Shown here piece after piece: positions 40,792 through 48,702 of a DNA stretch of 64,000 bases (position 1 is its first letter; each line of letters begins with the position of its first letter). The DNA lies in contig NZ_CP115396.1 of NCBI RefSeq assembly GCF_027625995.1, forward strand, positions 930,001 through 994,000, read 5' to 3'. The translations under genes and the position numbers were made by a program. The notes below the pieces were generated by a model. The model did no database searches. It saw only the letters and a list, made by a program, of their open reading frames with translations, and was not told where the DNA came from. The stretch is from Hymenobacter yonginensis. Its GTDB lineage: Bacteria > Bacteroidota > Bacteroidia > Cytophagales > Hymenobacteraceae.

Positions 40792-43128
40792 ATGAAACAC
40801 CTGTGCCTTGCTCTGCTGGCCGTGCTGCTGCTGGCCTTCCGGCCGGCGGACGACCGGAACCCCACCATCTTCCTCGTGGGGGATTCCACCATGTCGGACA
40901 AGCCGCTGGATAAGGCCGAGCGGGGCTGGGGCATGTACTTCCGGCAGTATTTCGATGCGAATGTGGCCGTGCAGAACCACGCCATGAACGGGCGCAGCAC
41001 CCGCAACTTCCGCCACGAAGGCCGCTGGGCCAAGGTGCTGGAGCAGCTCAAGCCCGGCGACTGGGTGTTCATCCAGTTCGGCCACAACGACAGCAAGCAG
41101 GAGGACACCGCCCGCTACGCCGCCCCCCAAACGGCATACCGCCAGAACCTGACCCGCTACGTGCAGGAAGCCCGCGCCAAAGGTGCCAACCCGGTGCTGC
41201 TCACGCCCGTGGGCCGGCGCTACTTCGACGAGGCCGGCAAGCGCAAGGACGACCACGGCGAATACCCCGGCGTGGTGCGCGAGGTAGCCAAAGCTCAGAA
41301 AGTGCCGCTGATTGACGCCCACGAAGCTACCTGGGCCATGTACAGCCAGCTCGGCGACGCAGGCACCAAGCCGTTGTTCTGGAGCTACCAGAACGGGGCC
41401 AACAATACCAAGCTCGATAACACCCACTTCTCGGCCTACGGTGCCGAGCGGGTGGCCCAGCTGGTAGCCCAGGAAGTGAAAAAACAGAACCTCGGTATTG
41501 CCGCGCACCTTAAGCCGCTGGCCTTCGCCGGTAAGTACGCCTACGAGCTGCCCATCGTGCTGCAGCCCACCTTCCGCAAGGATACTTTCAACATCACCAA
41601 GTACGGCGCGGTGGCCGACGGGCAAACGCTCAACACCGAGGCTTTTCGTAAGGCTATTGACGCCTGCAGCCAGCAGGGCGGCGTGGTGCTGGTGCCGCGC
41701 GGCCTCTGGCTCACCGGCCCGATTCAGCTGAAAAGCAACGTGAACCTGCACCTGGCCCAGGGCGCGCTGGTGCAGTTCAGCAACCGGCTTTCTGATTATC
41801 AGCTCATCAAAACCAACTGGGAAGGGGAGGACGCCGTGCGCAACCAGTCGCCCATTTCCGGCTACGACCTCGAAAACATTGCCATTACCGGCCCGGGCAC
41901 CTTCGACGGAGCCGGCGACGCCTGGCGCATGGTGAAGAAGGAAAAGCTCAACCCCGGCCAGTGGCAGCGCCTCGTGAAATCGGGCGGGGTGGTAGACGAG
42001 AAGGGCACCACCTGGTACCCTTCGGCCGGCTCGCTCAAAGGCTCTACCCTCAACAAGCCCTGGACGCTGACCGCCGGTCAGGAGCCCGACTTCAGCAAGT
42101 ACGCCGAGTTCAAGGATTTCCTGCGGCCCAACATGCTTAGCCTGCAGCGCTGCAAACAGATTCTGCTCGAAGACTTCACCATCCAGAACTCCCCCGCCTG
42201 GACCATTCACCCGCTGCTCTGCGACAACATCACGCTGCGCAACGTGACGGCCCGCAACCCCTGGTACGGCCAGAACACCGACGCCCTGGACCTGGAATCC
42301 TGCCGCAACGGCCTGGTGGAAGGCTGCACATTTGACGTGGGCGACGACGGCATCTGTATCAAGAGTGGCCGCGACGCAGAGGGCCGCCGGCGCGGCGTGC
42401 CGACTGAGAACTTCATCATTCGCGACACGAAAGTGTACCACGCCCACGGCGGCTTCGTGATTGGCTCGGAAATGTCGGGCGGGGCGCGCAACCTGTACGT
42501 GAGCAACTGCACCTTCATGGGCACCGACGTGGGCCTGCGCTTCAAGACGGCCCGGGGCCGGGGCGGCGTGGTGGAAAACATCTTTGTGGACGGCGTGGAC
42601 ATGACCGACATTGCCGGCGAGGCCATCCTGTTCGATATGTACTACGCCGCCAAAGACCCCGTGCAGGTGAACGGCGAGGCCTACGGCATCCCCGAAATCA
42701 AGGCCGAGCCGCTGAACGAGGGTACCCCGCAGTTCCGCAACTTCCGCATCACCAACGTGACCTGCAAGGGTGCCAACACCGGCATCCTGGTGCGCGGCCT
42801 GCCCGAAATGGCGGTGCAGAACATCGAAATCGAAAACACGGTACTGGAGTGCAACAAAGGCATGGTGTGCCAGGAAGCCGACGGCATCCGCCTCAAAAAC
42901 GTGACCCTGCTGTCCCAGGAAACCAAGCCCGTGCTGGAAGTCCAGAACAGCCGCAACATCAGCTTCGACAACCTGCGCTACACGCCCGGCGCCGAACTGC
43001 TGCTGCGCGTAACCGGCGCCCGCAGCAAAGCCGTAACCCTGCGCAATACCGACACCAAACCCGCCAAAAAAGGCGTGGAAATGGGGGAGAGGGTGGCCAA
43101 GAAAACGGTGACGGTAAGCAAGCTGTAG
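40792..43128 (+). CDS. Two-domain pectinase: CE12 acetylesterase fused to GH28 polygalacturonase
   Basis: A 778-residue exported enzyme. A hydrophobic N-terminus (1-18) is followed by a rhamnogalacturonan acetylesterase domain (CE12, SGNH fold, about 23-240) with the GDSTMSD nucleophile block (Ser32), the FGHND block and the DNTHFS end (Asp209, His212). The second domain (about 264-740) is a GH28 right-handed beta-helix with motifs NTD (495-497), DVGDDG (Asp518-Asp519), HGGFVIGSE (His552) and the RFK triad (583-585). The fusion couples deacetylation to hydrolysis of galacturonan. It is the first gene of the pectin locus, preceded by a candidate LacI-type operator. No T9SS sorting tail is visible, so it may act in the periplasm. 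Confidence 0.9.
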   Translation: MKHLCLALLAVLLLAFRPADDRNPTIFLVGDSTMSDKPLDKAERGWGMYFRQYFDANVAVQNHAMNGRSTRNFRHEGRWAKVLEQLKPGDWVFIQFGHNDSKQEDTARYAAPQTAYRQNLTRYVQEARAKGANPVLLTPVGRRYFDEAGKRKDDHGEYPGVVREVAKAQKVPLIDAHEATWAMYSQLGDAGTKPLFWSYQNGANNTKLDNTHFSAYGAERVAQLVAQEVKKQNLGIAAHLKPLAFAGKYAYELPIVLQPTFRKDTFNITKYGAVADGQTLNTEAFRKAIDACSQQGGVVLVPRGLWLTGPIQLKSNVNLHLAQGALVQFSNRLSDYQLIKTNWEGEDAVRNQSPISGYDLENIAITGPGTFDGAGDAWRMVKKEKLNPGQWQRLVKSGGVVDEKGTTWYPSAGSLKGSTLNKPWTLTAGQEPDFSKYAEFKDFLRPNMLSLQRCKQILLEDFTIQNSPAWTIHPLLCDNITLRNVTARNPWYGQNTDALDLESCRNGLVEGCTFDVGDDGICIKSGRDAEGRRRGVPTENFIIRDTKVYHAHGGFVIGSEMSGGARNLYVSNCTFMGTDVGLRFKTARGRGGVVENIFVDGVDMTDIAGEAILFDMYYAAKDPVQVNGEAYGIPEIKAEPLNEGTPQFRNFRITNVTCKGANTGILVRGLPEMAVQNIEIENTVLECNKGMVCQEADGIRLKNVTLLSQETKPVLEVQNSRNISFDNLRYTPGAELLLRVTGARSKAVTLRNTDTKPAKKGVEMGERVAKKTVTVSKL

Positions 43129-43130
43129 TC

Positions 43131-43342
43131 GCACCCCACCCCCCGACCCCCTCCCCTCCGGGAGAGGGGGAGCCAGCCGAACGATGTAGAGAAGCGACAC
43201 TTCGCGTCTCCTGCCAGAACGACCGGAGCCGAACCAACCAAACAACATCAGCAACGACGAGACGCGAAGTGTCGCGTCTCTACAACCCGCCCGCGCCGCC
43301 GTGGCTCCCCCTCTCTGAAGGAGAGGGGGCCGGGGGGTGAGG
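43131..43342. repeat. Composite repeat (family E arms around a family A hairpin)
   Basis: Outer arms: a C-rich block (43133-43174, CCCCTCCGGGAGAGGGGGAGCC inside it in shorter pieces) and its G-rich complement (43303-43342). Inner element: family A hairpins (43185-43210 and 43250-43283, GAGACGCGAAGTGTCGCGTC). Two repeat families are nested in one gap between the CE12-GH28 and GH105 genes. Confidence 0.75.
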
Positions 43343-43359
43343 CCCCATCCGCACCATCC

Positions 43360-45288
43360 ATGTCCTTCCGTCCTTTCCTGCTGGCCGGCCTGCTCACGGC
43401 CTCGCTTTCCACCCAGGCACATACCACACCCGCGGCGCGCCCAATGTCGCAGCGCATGGCTGATGCGTTTATCAGCTGGCACCCCGATTCCATCCTTATC
43501 GGCAGCCGCAAAACCGCCCGCTGGGACTACGAGCAGGGCCTGATGCTGAAGGCGCTGGAAAGGGTGTGGCAGCGCACCGGCGACGCCCGCTACTTCACCT
43601 ACATTCAGAAGGACCTCGACCAGTTCGTGCGCCCCGACGGCAGCATCCGCACCTACAAGCTGGACGACTACAACCTCGACAACCTGACTACCGGCCACGC
43701 TTTGCTCACGCTTAGCCAGATGTCGGTGCCCCAGGCCGAGAAGTACCGGCTGGCTGCCCAGCAGCTGCGTAAGCAGCTGGAGGGGCAGCCGCGCACCAAG
43801 GCCGGCGGCTTCTGGCACAAGAAAATCTACACCAACCAGATGTGGCTGGATGGCCTGTACATGGCCGAGCCCTTCTACGCCGAGTACAGCCAGGCCTTCA
43901 ACCAGCCCGCCGGTTTCGACGATGTGGCTAAGCAGTTTGCGCTGATTGAGAAGAACCTCACGGACCCCAAAACCGGCCTGAAATACCACGGCTACGACGA
44001 AAGCCGGGAGCAGCAGTGGGCCAACAAAACCACCGGGCAGTCGGCCAATTTCTGGGACCGGGGCCTGGGCTGGTACGCCATGGCCTTAGTGGACGTGCTG
44101 GATTATTTCCCTCAGAACCACCCGCAGCGACAGCAGCTCATCCAGAATGTGCAGCGCCTCGCACCGGTGCTGGTGAAGTACCAGGATGCCACCGCCGGCA
44201 CCTGGGCGCTGGTGATGGACCAGGCCGCCCGCAAGGGCAATTACCAGGAGGCCTCGGGCAGCAGCATGTTCGTGTATTTCCTGCAAAAGGGTGTGCGCAT
44301 GGGCTACCTCGACAAGAAATACGCCGCCGCCGCCCGCAAGGGGTATGATGGCCTGCTGAGGCAATTCGTGGCCGAGGAAAACGGCGCGCTGGCCTTCAAC
44401 GGCACCGTGAGCGTGGGCGGCCTCGGCGGCAAGCCCTACCGCGACGGCAGCTTCGAGTACTACCTCACCGAGCCGCTGCGCCAGAACGACCTGAAAGGGG
44501 TGGGCCCTTTCATTCTGGCCAGCGTGGAGATGGAAACGGCTGCCAGCGCCGTGGGAACCGGCAAAACCGTGGCCGTGGACAACTACTTCAACCACGAGCT
44601 GCGCAAAAACGCCCTGAGCGGCCAGCCCGAAACCTGGCACTACACCTGGGATGACCGCACCCACGGCGGCTTCTACTTCTGGGGCCAGCAGTTCCGCGAC
44701 CTGGGCGCGAAAACCGCCACCATCAGCACCGCGCCCACGGCCGCCGCGCTTAAAGGCGTCGACGTGTTCATCATCGTGGACCCCGACACCCGCAAGGAAA
44801 CTCCGCAGCCCAACTTCGTGCAGCCCGCCGACGTGCAGGTGCTCACCAAATGGGTAAAGGATGGCGGCACGTTGGTGCTGATGGCCAACGACACCAGCAA
44901 CTGCGAAATCCCGCGCTTCAACACCCTGGCCCGGGCCTTCGGCCTAGAGTTTCTGCCCCTGAACCTGAACATGGTGAAAGGCAGCGAATTTGAGCAGGGC
45001 CGGGTGAATATCCCGGCCGGCAACGCCGTCTTCAAAACCGCAAAATCGGCCTACATCAAGGAGCTAGCCCCGCTGAAAGTGCAGGCCCCGGCCACGCCGC
45101 TGGTGCAGATGGGCGCGCACACCATCATAGCCACCGCCAAAGTGGGCAAGGGCACCGTACTGGCCGTGGGCGACCCGTGGCTGTACAACGAGTACGTGGA
45201 CGGCCGCAAGATTCCCGCCTCGTTCGAGAACTACAACGCCGCCCGCGACTTGGCGACCTGGCTGCTGCAACAGTCCGGCCGCAAGTAG
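43360..45288 (+). CDS. GH105 unsaturated rhamnogalacturonyl hydrolase with C-terminal DUF4350-like domain
   Basis: A 642-residue exported protein. A signal peptide (1-20) is followed by an (alpha/alpha)6-barrel GH105 domain (about 25-400) that removes the unsaturated uronic acid from the non-reducing end of pectin fragments: WDYEQGLMLKALERVWQ, the DDYNLDN substrate loop, and NFWDRGLGWYAMALVDVLDYF (split here: NFWDRGLGWYAM then ALVDVLDYF). From about 420 to the end a second domain of Rossmann/amidotransferase-like type appears (DVFIIVDPD, then GGTLVLMANDTSN, GKGTVLAVGDPWLYNEY), resembling DUF4350. Its role is unknown; it may bind sugar or protein partners. The gene stands between repeat elements in the pectin locus. 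Confidence 0.88.
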   Translation: MSFRPFLLAGLLTASLSTQAHTTPAARPMSQRMADAFISWHPDSILIGSRKTARWDYEQGLMLKALERVWQRTGDARYFTYIQKDLDQFVRPDGSIRTYKLDDYNLDNLTTGHALLTLSQMSVPQAEKYRLAAQQLRKQLEGQPRTKAGGFWHKKIYTNQMWLDGLYMAEPFYAEYSQAFNQPAGFDDVAKQFALIEKNLTDPKTGLKYHGYDESREQQWANKTTGQSANFWDRGLGWYAMALVDVLDYFPQNHPQRQQLIQNVQRLAPVLVKYQDATAGTWALVMDQAARKGNYQEASGSSMFVYFLQKGVRMGYLDKKYAAAARKGYDGLLRQFVAEENGALAFNGTVSVGGLGGKPYRDGSFEYYLTEPLRQNDLKGVGPFILASVEMETAASAVGTGKTVAVDNYFNHELRKNALSGQPETWHYTWDDRTHGGFYFWGQQFRDLGAKTATISTAPTAAALKGVDVFIIVDPDTRKETPQPNFVQPADVQVLTKWVKDGGTLVLMANDTSNCEIPRFNTLARAFGLEFLPLNLNMVKGSEFEQGRVNIPAGNAVFKTAKSAYIKELAPLKVQAPATPLVQMGAHTIIATAKVGKGTVLAVGDPWLYNEYVDGRKIPASFENYNAARDLATWLLQQSGRK

Positions 45289-45347
45289 CGGCGCGCACCC
45301 AGGCCGGCCGTTTGGTGAGTGAGCCGCCAGTCCGGGTGCTGCCGCCC

Positions 45348-45398
45348 GTCATTCCGACCAACCGATGTCCGCAGAGGCCGCCGGCTGGTCGGAATGAC
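45348..45398. repeat. Short family B hairpin
   Basis: Arms GTCATTCCGACCA (45348-45360) and TGGTCGGAATGAC (45386-45398), perfect 13-bp stem. A reduced relative of the family B elements, between the convergent GH105 and LacI-type genes. Confidence 0.7.
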
Positions 45399-45439
45399 AG
45401 TTTTTGGCCTTATCTGCGGCGCAGTGCAAACCCGTCGAT

Positions 45440-45516
45440 TATCCTGAAAAGCAAAAGACCTTATTCCGTTAGCAAGTCGTATCAACGGCTCGTGCCAACG
45501 GGGCAAGGTCCTTCGT
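45440..45516 (-). terminator. Candidate terminator of the LacI-type gene
   Basis: An imperfect inverted repeat (AAGACCTTATTCCGTTAGCA pairing loosely with TGCCAACGGGGCAAGGTCCT) is followed on the minus strand by TTTTGCTTTTC. It lies about 40-110 bases beyond the regulator stop. Confidence 0.4.
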
Positions 45517-45557
45517 CCTCGCTTGAAGCGCGAAATACTTGGGCTGACAGCGCCGGT

Positions 45558-46586
45558 TTACAGCTTCACCGCTTCCAGCCGCGTGGAGCTGCGTACCACC
45601 AACTCGGTGGGAATGCGCACGGTTTCGATGGGGAGGGCGCGGTGCTTGCGCTCAATCTGGTCGATGAGGCGCTCGGCGGCCAGCTGGCCGATTTCCTGGG
45701 CGGGCTGCACCACGGTGCTTAGGGGCGGGTCCAGCAGGTCGGCCACGTTGAGGTTAGTGAAGCCGATGAGCGACACGTCGTCGGGGATGTGCAGGTTGCG
45801 CTGGCGCAGGGCCTGCAGGCAGCCCACGGCCAGACGGTCGGAGGCCGTGAAGAAGGCATCGGGCGGCGAGCCGAGGTGCATGAGCTCGTCCACCATCGGG
45901 CCTACCTCGTCAGGGCCGAAGGTGCCGTAACGAATCAGCGCTTCGTCGAATTCTAGGCCGTTTTGCTCTAGGGCGGCACGGTAGCCCGCCAGCCGCTCCT
46001 GCGTGATGCTGAGCCAGGGCTGAATGGTGAGGTGGGCAATGCGCCGCCGTCCGCTCCGGATCAGGTGCTCGGTGGCGGCAAAGGCCCCGCCGAAGTTATC
46101 GGCCACCACTTTCGTTACGTTCAGCTCGCTGGAAACCCGGTCGAACAGCACCAGCGGTACGTTTTTGTCGAGTACGTCCTGCAGGTGCGTCACGTCGGAG
46201 GTTTCGCTCGACAAGGACATCAGCAAACCATCTACCTTGCGCGACATGGCCTGCTGCACGTTGGCCATTTCCCGTTCGTAGCTTTCCTGGCTCTGGAAGA
46301 TGATGACGTGGTAGCCGCGGTTGTAGGCAATGGCCTCGATGCCGTTGATGGCCTGCGAGAAAAAGTAGTTGGCCACCTGGGGCAGAATCACGCCGATGGC
46401 GCGGCTGGCGCTGCCCTTCAGGCTGAGCGCAATGGGGTTGGGGCGGTAGTTGAGCCGCTCGGCGCACTCCATCACCAGCCGCTTGGTTTCGGGGTTGATT
46501 TCGTAGCTGCCCCGCAGGGCCCGCGACACCGTGGAAGTGGAAAGTCCCAGCTCCCGGGCAATGTCTTTGATGGTGTAGGTTTCCAA
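45558..46586 (-). CDS. LacI-family transcriptional regulator of the pectin locus
   Basis: A 342-residue DNA-binding repressor or activator with a sugar-binding core. The LacI helix-turn-helix is at the start: TYTIKDIARELGLSTSTVSR, then the hinge NPIALSLKGSASRAIGV. The periplasmic-binding-like core follows (VILPQVANYFFSQAINGIEA, DGLLMSLSSETSD, PDAFFTASDRLAVG). The family N-terminus begins at a TTG codon (46586); an ATG further upstream at 46694 would add 36 unlike residues. It lies inside the pectin locus, divergent from kduD, so it most likely controls that locus. The nearby block 46741-46768 carries a central-CpG palindrome that recurs before the CE12-GH28 gene. The effector is probably a KDG-pathway intermediate, which is inference. 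Confidence 0.9.
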   Translation of the reverse strand: METYTIKDIARELGLSTSTVSRALRGSYEINPETKRLVMECAERLNYRPNPIALSLKGSASRAIGVILPQVANYFFSQAINGIEAIAYNRGYHVIIFQSQESYEREMANVQQAMSRKVDGLLMSLSSETSDVTHLQDVLDKNVPLVLFDRVSSELNVTKVVADNFGGAFAATEHLIRSGRRRIAHLTIQPWLSITQERLAGYRAALEQNGLEFDEALIRYGTFGPDEVGPMVDELMHLGSPPDAFFTASDRLAVGCLQALRQRNLHIPDDVSLIGFTNLNVADLLDPPLSTVVQPAQEIGQLAAERLIDQIERKHRALPIETVRIPTELVVRSSTRLEAVKL

Positions 46587-46893
46587 CGGATTAAGGAAAA
46601 AAGAAGCGGTGGAAATGGCGCGGCTGTCTAAAGTACAACACCGCACCGCAATCAGGCAAGGCCGCTTGAGAAGCTGAAAGTAGTGACCCCTCACTGATTC
46701 TCAACAGTAGCGCCGTTGAGTAGGTGCCAAATCGGCAACTGGCAACGTTCCCGACAACGATTGCGCGAATAAACATTCGCATATTTTTCCGTTTGGCGCA
46801 AGCAAGCATTAACCTTATTGACGGCTAATCACCTCCCGCAGGTTGCTTGCCGAATGGTCTTCTTCAAATAGTGTACAAACCTCTGCCTGCAGT
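46587..46893. other. Divergent regulator/kduD promoter region
   Basis: About 300 bases, AT-richer than the coding parts, with the candidate operator at 46741-46768 and the run ATATTTTTCCG near 46790 that could hold a -7 box. I see no gene in it. Confidence 0.5.
46741..46768 (+). promoter_or_regulatory. Candidate LacI-family operator, copy 2
   Basis: Contains CGTTCCCGACAACG (46746-46759), the same palindrome form (CGTTnnCGnnAACG) as 40623-40636. It lies about 155 bp from the TTG start of the LacI-type gene and about 126 bp before the kduD ATG, between the two. The whole 28-bp block differs from copy 1 at only two positions. Confidence 0.65.
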
Positions 46894-47664
46894 ATGTCAT
46901 TTGCCACCGCCTTTGATTTAAACGGTAAACTGGCTCTGGTAACCGGCTGCAACCGGGGTATCGGGCAGGCCATGGCGCTGGGCCTGGCCGAAGCCGGGGC
47001 CGATATCATCGGCGTATCGGCCACGCTGGCGCTGGAGGGCTCCGACACGGCACGGCAGGTGCAGGCTTTGGGCCGGCAGTTTCACGCGTACCAGGCCGAT
47101 TTCAGCAGCCGCGCCGCCGTGGATGCCTTTCTGGAAAAGGTGCAGCGTGATTTCCCACGCATCGACATCCTGATCAACAACGCCGGCATCATCCGGCGCG
47201 CCCCCGCCGCCGAGCACTCCGACGCCGACTGGGACAACGTCCTGTCCATCAACCTTGATGCCCCATTCCGGCTGGCGCGGGCTATTGGGGGCCGGATGCT
47301 GGCGCAGGGCTCGGGCAAGATCATCTTCACGGCCTCGTTGCTCACGTTTCAGGGCGGCATCAACGTGCCGGGCTACGCGGCCAGCAAGGGCGCTATTGGC
47401 TCACTGGTGAAGGCGCTGGCCAACGAGTGGGCGGGCCGCGGCGTGAACGTGAATGCCATTGCCCCCGGCTACATCGCCACCGACAACACCGAGGCGCTGC
47501 GCCAGGACCCCGAGCGCAGCAGCAGCATCCTGGGCCGCATTCCGGCCGGCCGCTGGGGCCAGCCCGAGGACTTCAAAGGCCCGACCGTCTTTCTCGCTTC
47601 CGAAGCCGCCAGCTACGTCCACGGCACCATCCTCACCGTGGATGGCGGCTGGATGGGACGCTGA
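46894..47664 (+). CDS. kduD: 2-dehydro-3-deoxy-D-gluconate 5-dehydrogenase KduD
   Basis: Short-chain dehydrogenase that reduces 2,5-diketo-3-deoxygluconate (DKII) to 2-keto-3-deoxygluconate in the cytoplasm, the last step of the unsaturated-uronate branch. The 256-residue protein has the NAD motif VTGCNRGIG (16-24), NNAG (95-98) and the catalytic Ser148, Tyr161 and Lys165 (FTASL; PGYAASKGA). The C-terminal VDGGWMGR end is typical of the KduD group. The ATG at 46894 is preferred to a start at 46843, which adds residues unlike the family. It starts the operon that runs through kduI to the susC/susD genes, and the candidate operator lies in its upstream region. Confidence 0.92.
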   Translation: MSFATAFDLNGKLALVTGCNRGIGQAMALGLAEAGADIIGVSATLALEGSDTARQVQALGRQFHAYQADFSSRAAVDAFLEKVQRDFPRIDILINNAGIIRRAPAAEHSDADWDNVLSINLDAPFRLARAIGGRMLAQGSGKIIFTASLLTFQGGINVPGYAASKGAIGSLVKALANEWAGRGVNVNAIAPGYIATDNTEALRQDPERSSSILGRIPAGRWGQPEDFKGPTVFLASEAASYVHGTILTVDGGWMGR

Positions 47665-47803
47665 GAGTAACTGAGTAAGTGAGTAGCTGAGTAACTGTTC
47701 GGCTACCGGCTCTTGCTCCGCACTGCTTTCGCTTCATATCACACTGCCCAATTCCCCCACTGAGCGCCCACCTTACTCAGTTATTCAACTACTCAGTTAC
47801 TCC
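47665..47803. repeat. Family F hairpin (GTAACTGAGTAA)
   Basis: Left arm 47665-47697 (GAGTAACTGAGTAAGTGAGT...) and right arm 47772-47803 (...CAACTACTCAGTTACTC) are complementary. It fills the whole kduD-kduI gap, starting at the kduD stop and ending 9 bases before the kduI ATG. Confidence 0.75.
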
Positions 47804-47811
47804 AGACAGAC

Positions 47812-48642
47812 ATGCGTCAGTATTACGCCATCGGCCCGCGCGAAACAGCGGCAATGAACACTGCCGAGCTGCGGGAGAATTTCCTGCTCGAAAACCTGTT
47901 CGTGGCCGGTGATATTCAGCTGGTGTACACCCACTACGACCGAATGATGGTGGGCGGCGTGGTGCCCACGGCTGCGCCCATTGCGCTGCCGAATCCCGCC
48001 AATCTGAAAGCCGACTTCTTTTTGCAGCGCCGCGAGCTGGGCATCCTCAATATTGGGGCGGCCGGCACCGTGACGGTAGACGGCACCGCCTACGAGCTGG
48101 GCCGCCAGGATTGCCTGTACGTAGGCAAGGACGCCCGGGAAGTGGTTTTTGCCAGCTCTGACGCGGCTGCGCCGGCCAAGTTCTACCTGCTTTCCACGCC
48201 GGCCCACGCCAGCCACCCCACCACCCGCCTCACGCAGGCCGAGGCCACGCCCGTGACCATGGGTACGCTGGAAACCGCCAATCAGCGCACGATTTACAAG
48301 TACATCTACTCCGAAGGCATCCAGAGCTGCCAGCTGGTGATGGGCCTCACGCAGCTGCACGCCGGCAGCGTCTGGAACACCATGCCCGCCCACACCCACG
48401 ACCGGCGCATGGAAGCCTACCTCTACTTCGACCTGGCCGAGGGCCAACGCGTGCTGCACCTCATGGGCCAGCCCCAGGAAACCCGCCACTTGTGGGTGGG
48501 CGAGGGGCAGGCCATTCTTTCCCCGCCATGGTCCATTCACTCGGGCTGCGGCACGGCCGGCTACACCTTCATCTGGGGGATGGGCGGCGAAAACCAGGAA
48601 TACACCGACATGGACCCCGTGGCCATTCCGGATTTGCGCTAG
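47812..48642 (+). CDS. kduI: 5-dehydro-4-deoxy-D-glucuronate isomerase KduI
   Basis: Zinc-dependent cupin isomerase that converts 5-keto-4-deoxyuronate (DKI) to 2,5-diketo-3-deoxygluconate (DKII), the step before KduD. The 276-residue protein has the metal ligands at the same numbers as in the E. coli enzyme: His194, His196 and Glu201 in AHTHDRRMEAYLYFD, and His243 in PPWSIHSGCG. The N-terminal REPEAT-like half (TAELRENFLLENLF, then VYTHYDRMMVGG) matches too. It follows kduD directly across a hairpin-filled gap and precedes susC by 60 bases, so it belongs to the same pectin operon. Confidence 0.95.
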   Translation: MRQYYAIGPRETAAMNTAELRENFLLENLFVAGDIQLVYTHYDRMMVGGVVPTAAPIALPNPANLKADFFLQRRELGILNIGAAGTVTVDGTAYELGRQDCLYVGKDAREVVFASSDAAAPAKFYLLSTPAHASHPTTRLTQAEATPVTMGTLETANQRTIYKYIYSEGIQSCQLVMGLTQLHAGSVWNTMPAHTHDRRMEAYLYFDLAEGQRVLHLMGQPQETRHLWVGEGQAILSPPWSIHSGCGTAGYTFIWGMGGENQEYTDMDPVAIPDLR

Positions 48643-48702
48643 CCGCTGCGGCGCCTTGGCTCCCACGGCTTGCTTTGCTCTTACTCACCAAATTCCCACA
48701 CC

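Noticed and set aside
40774-43989. A 1071-codon open frame on the minus strand opposite the CE12-GH28 and GH105 genes
   Set aside because: It is antisense to clear enzymes, rich in His/Gly/Val/Ala as expected from a mirrored GC-rich codon bias, and has no recognisable domain.
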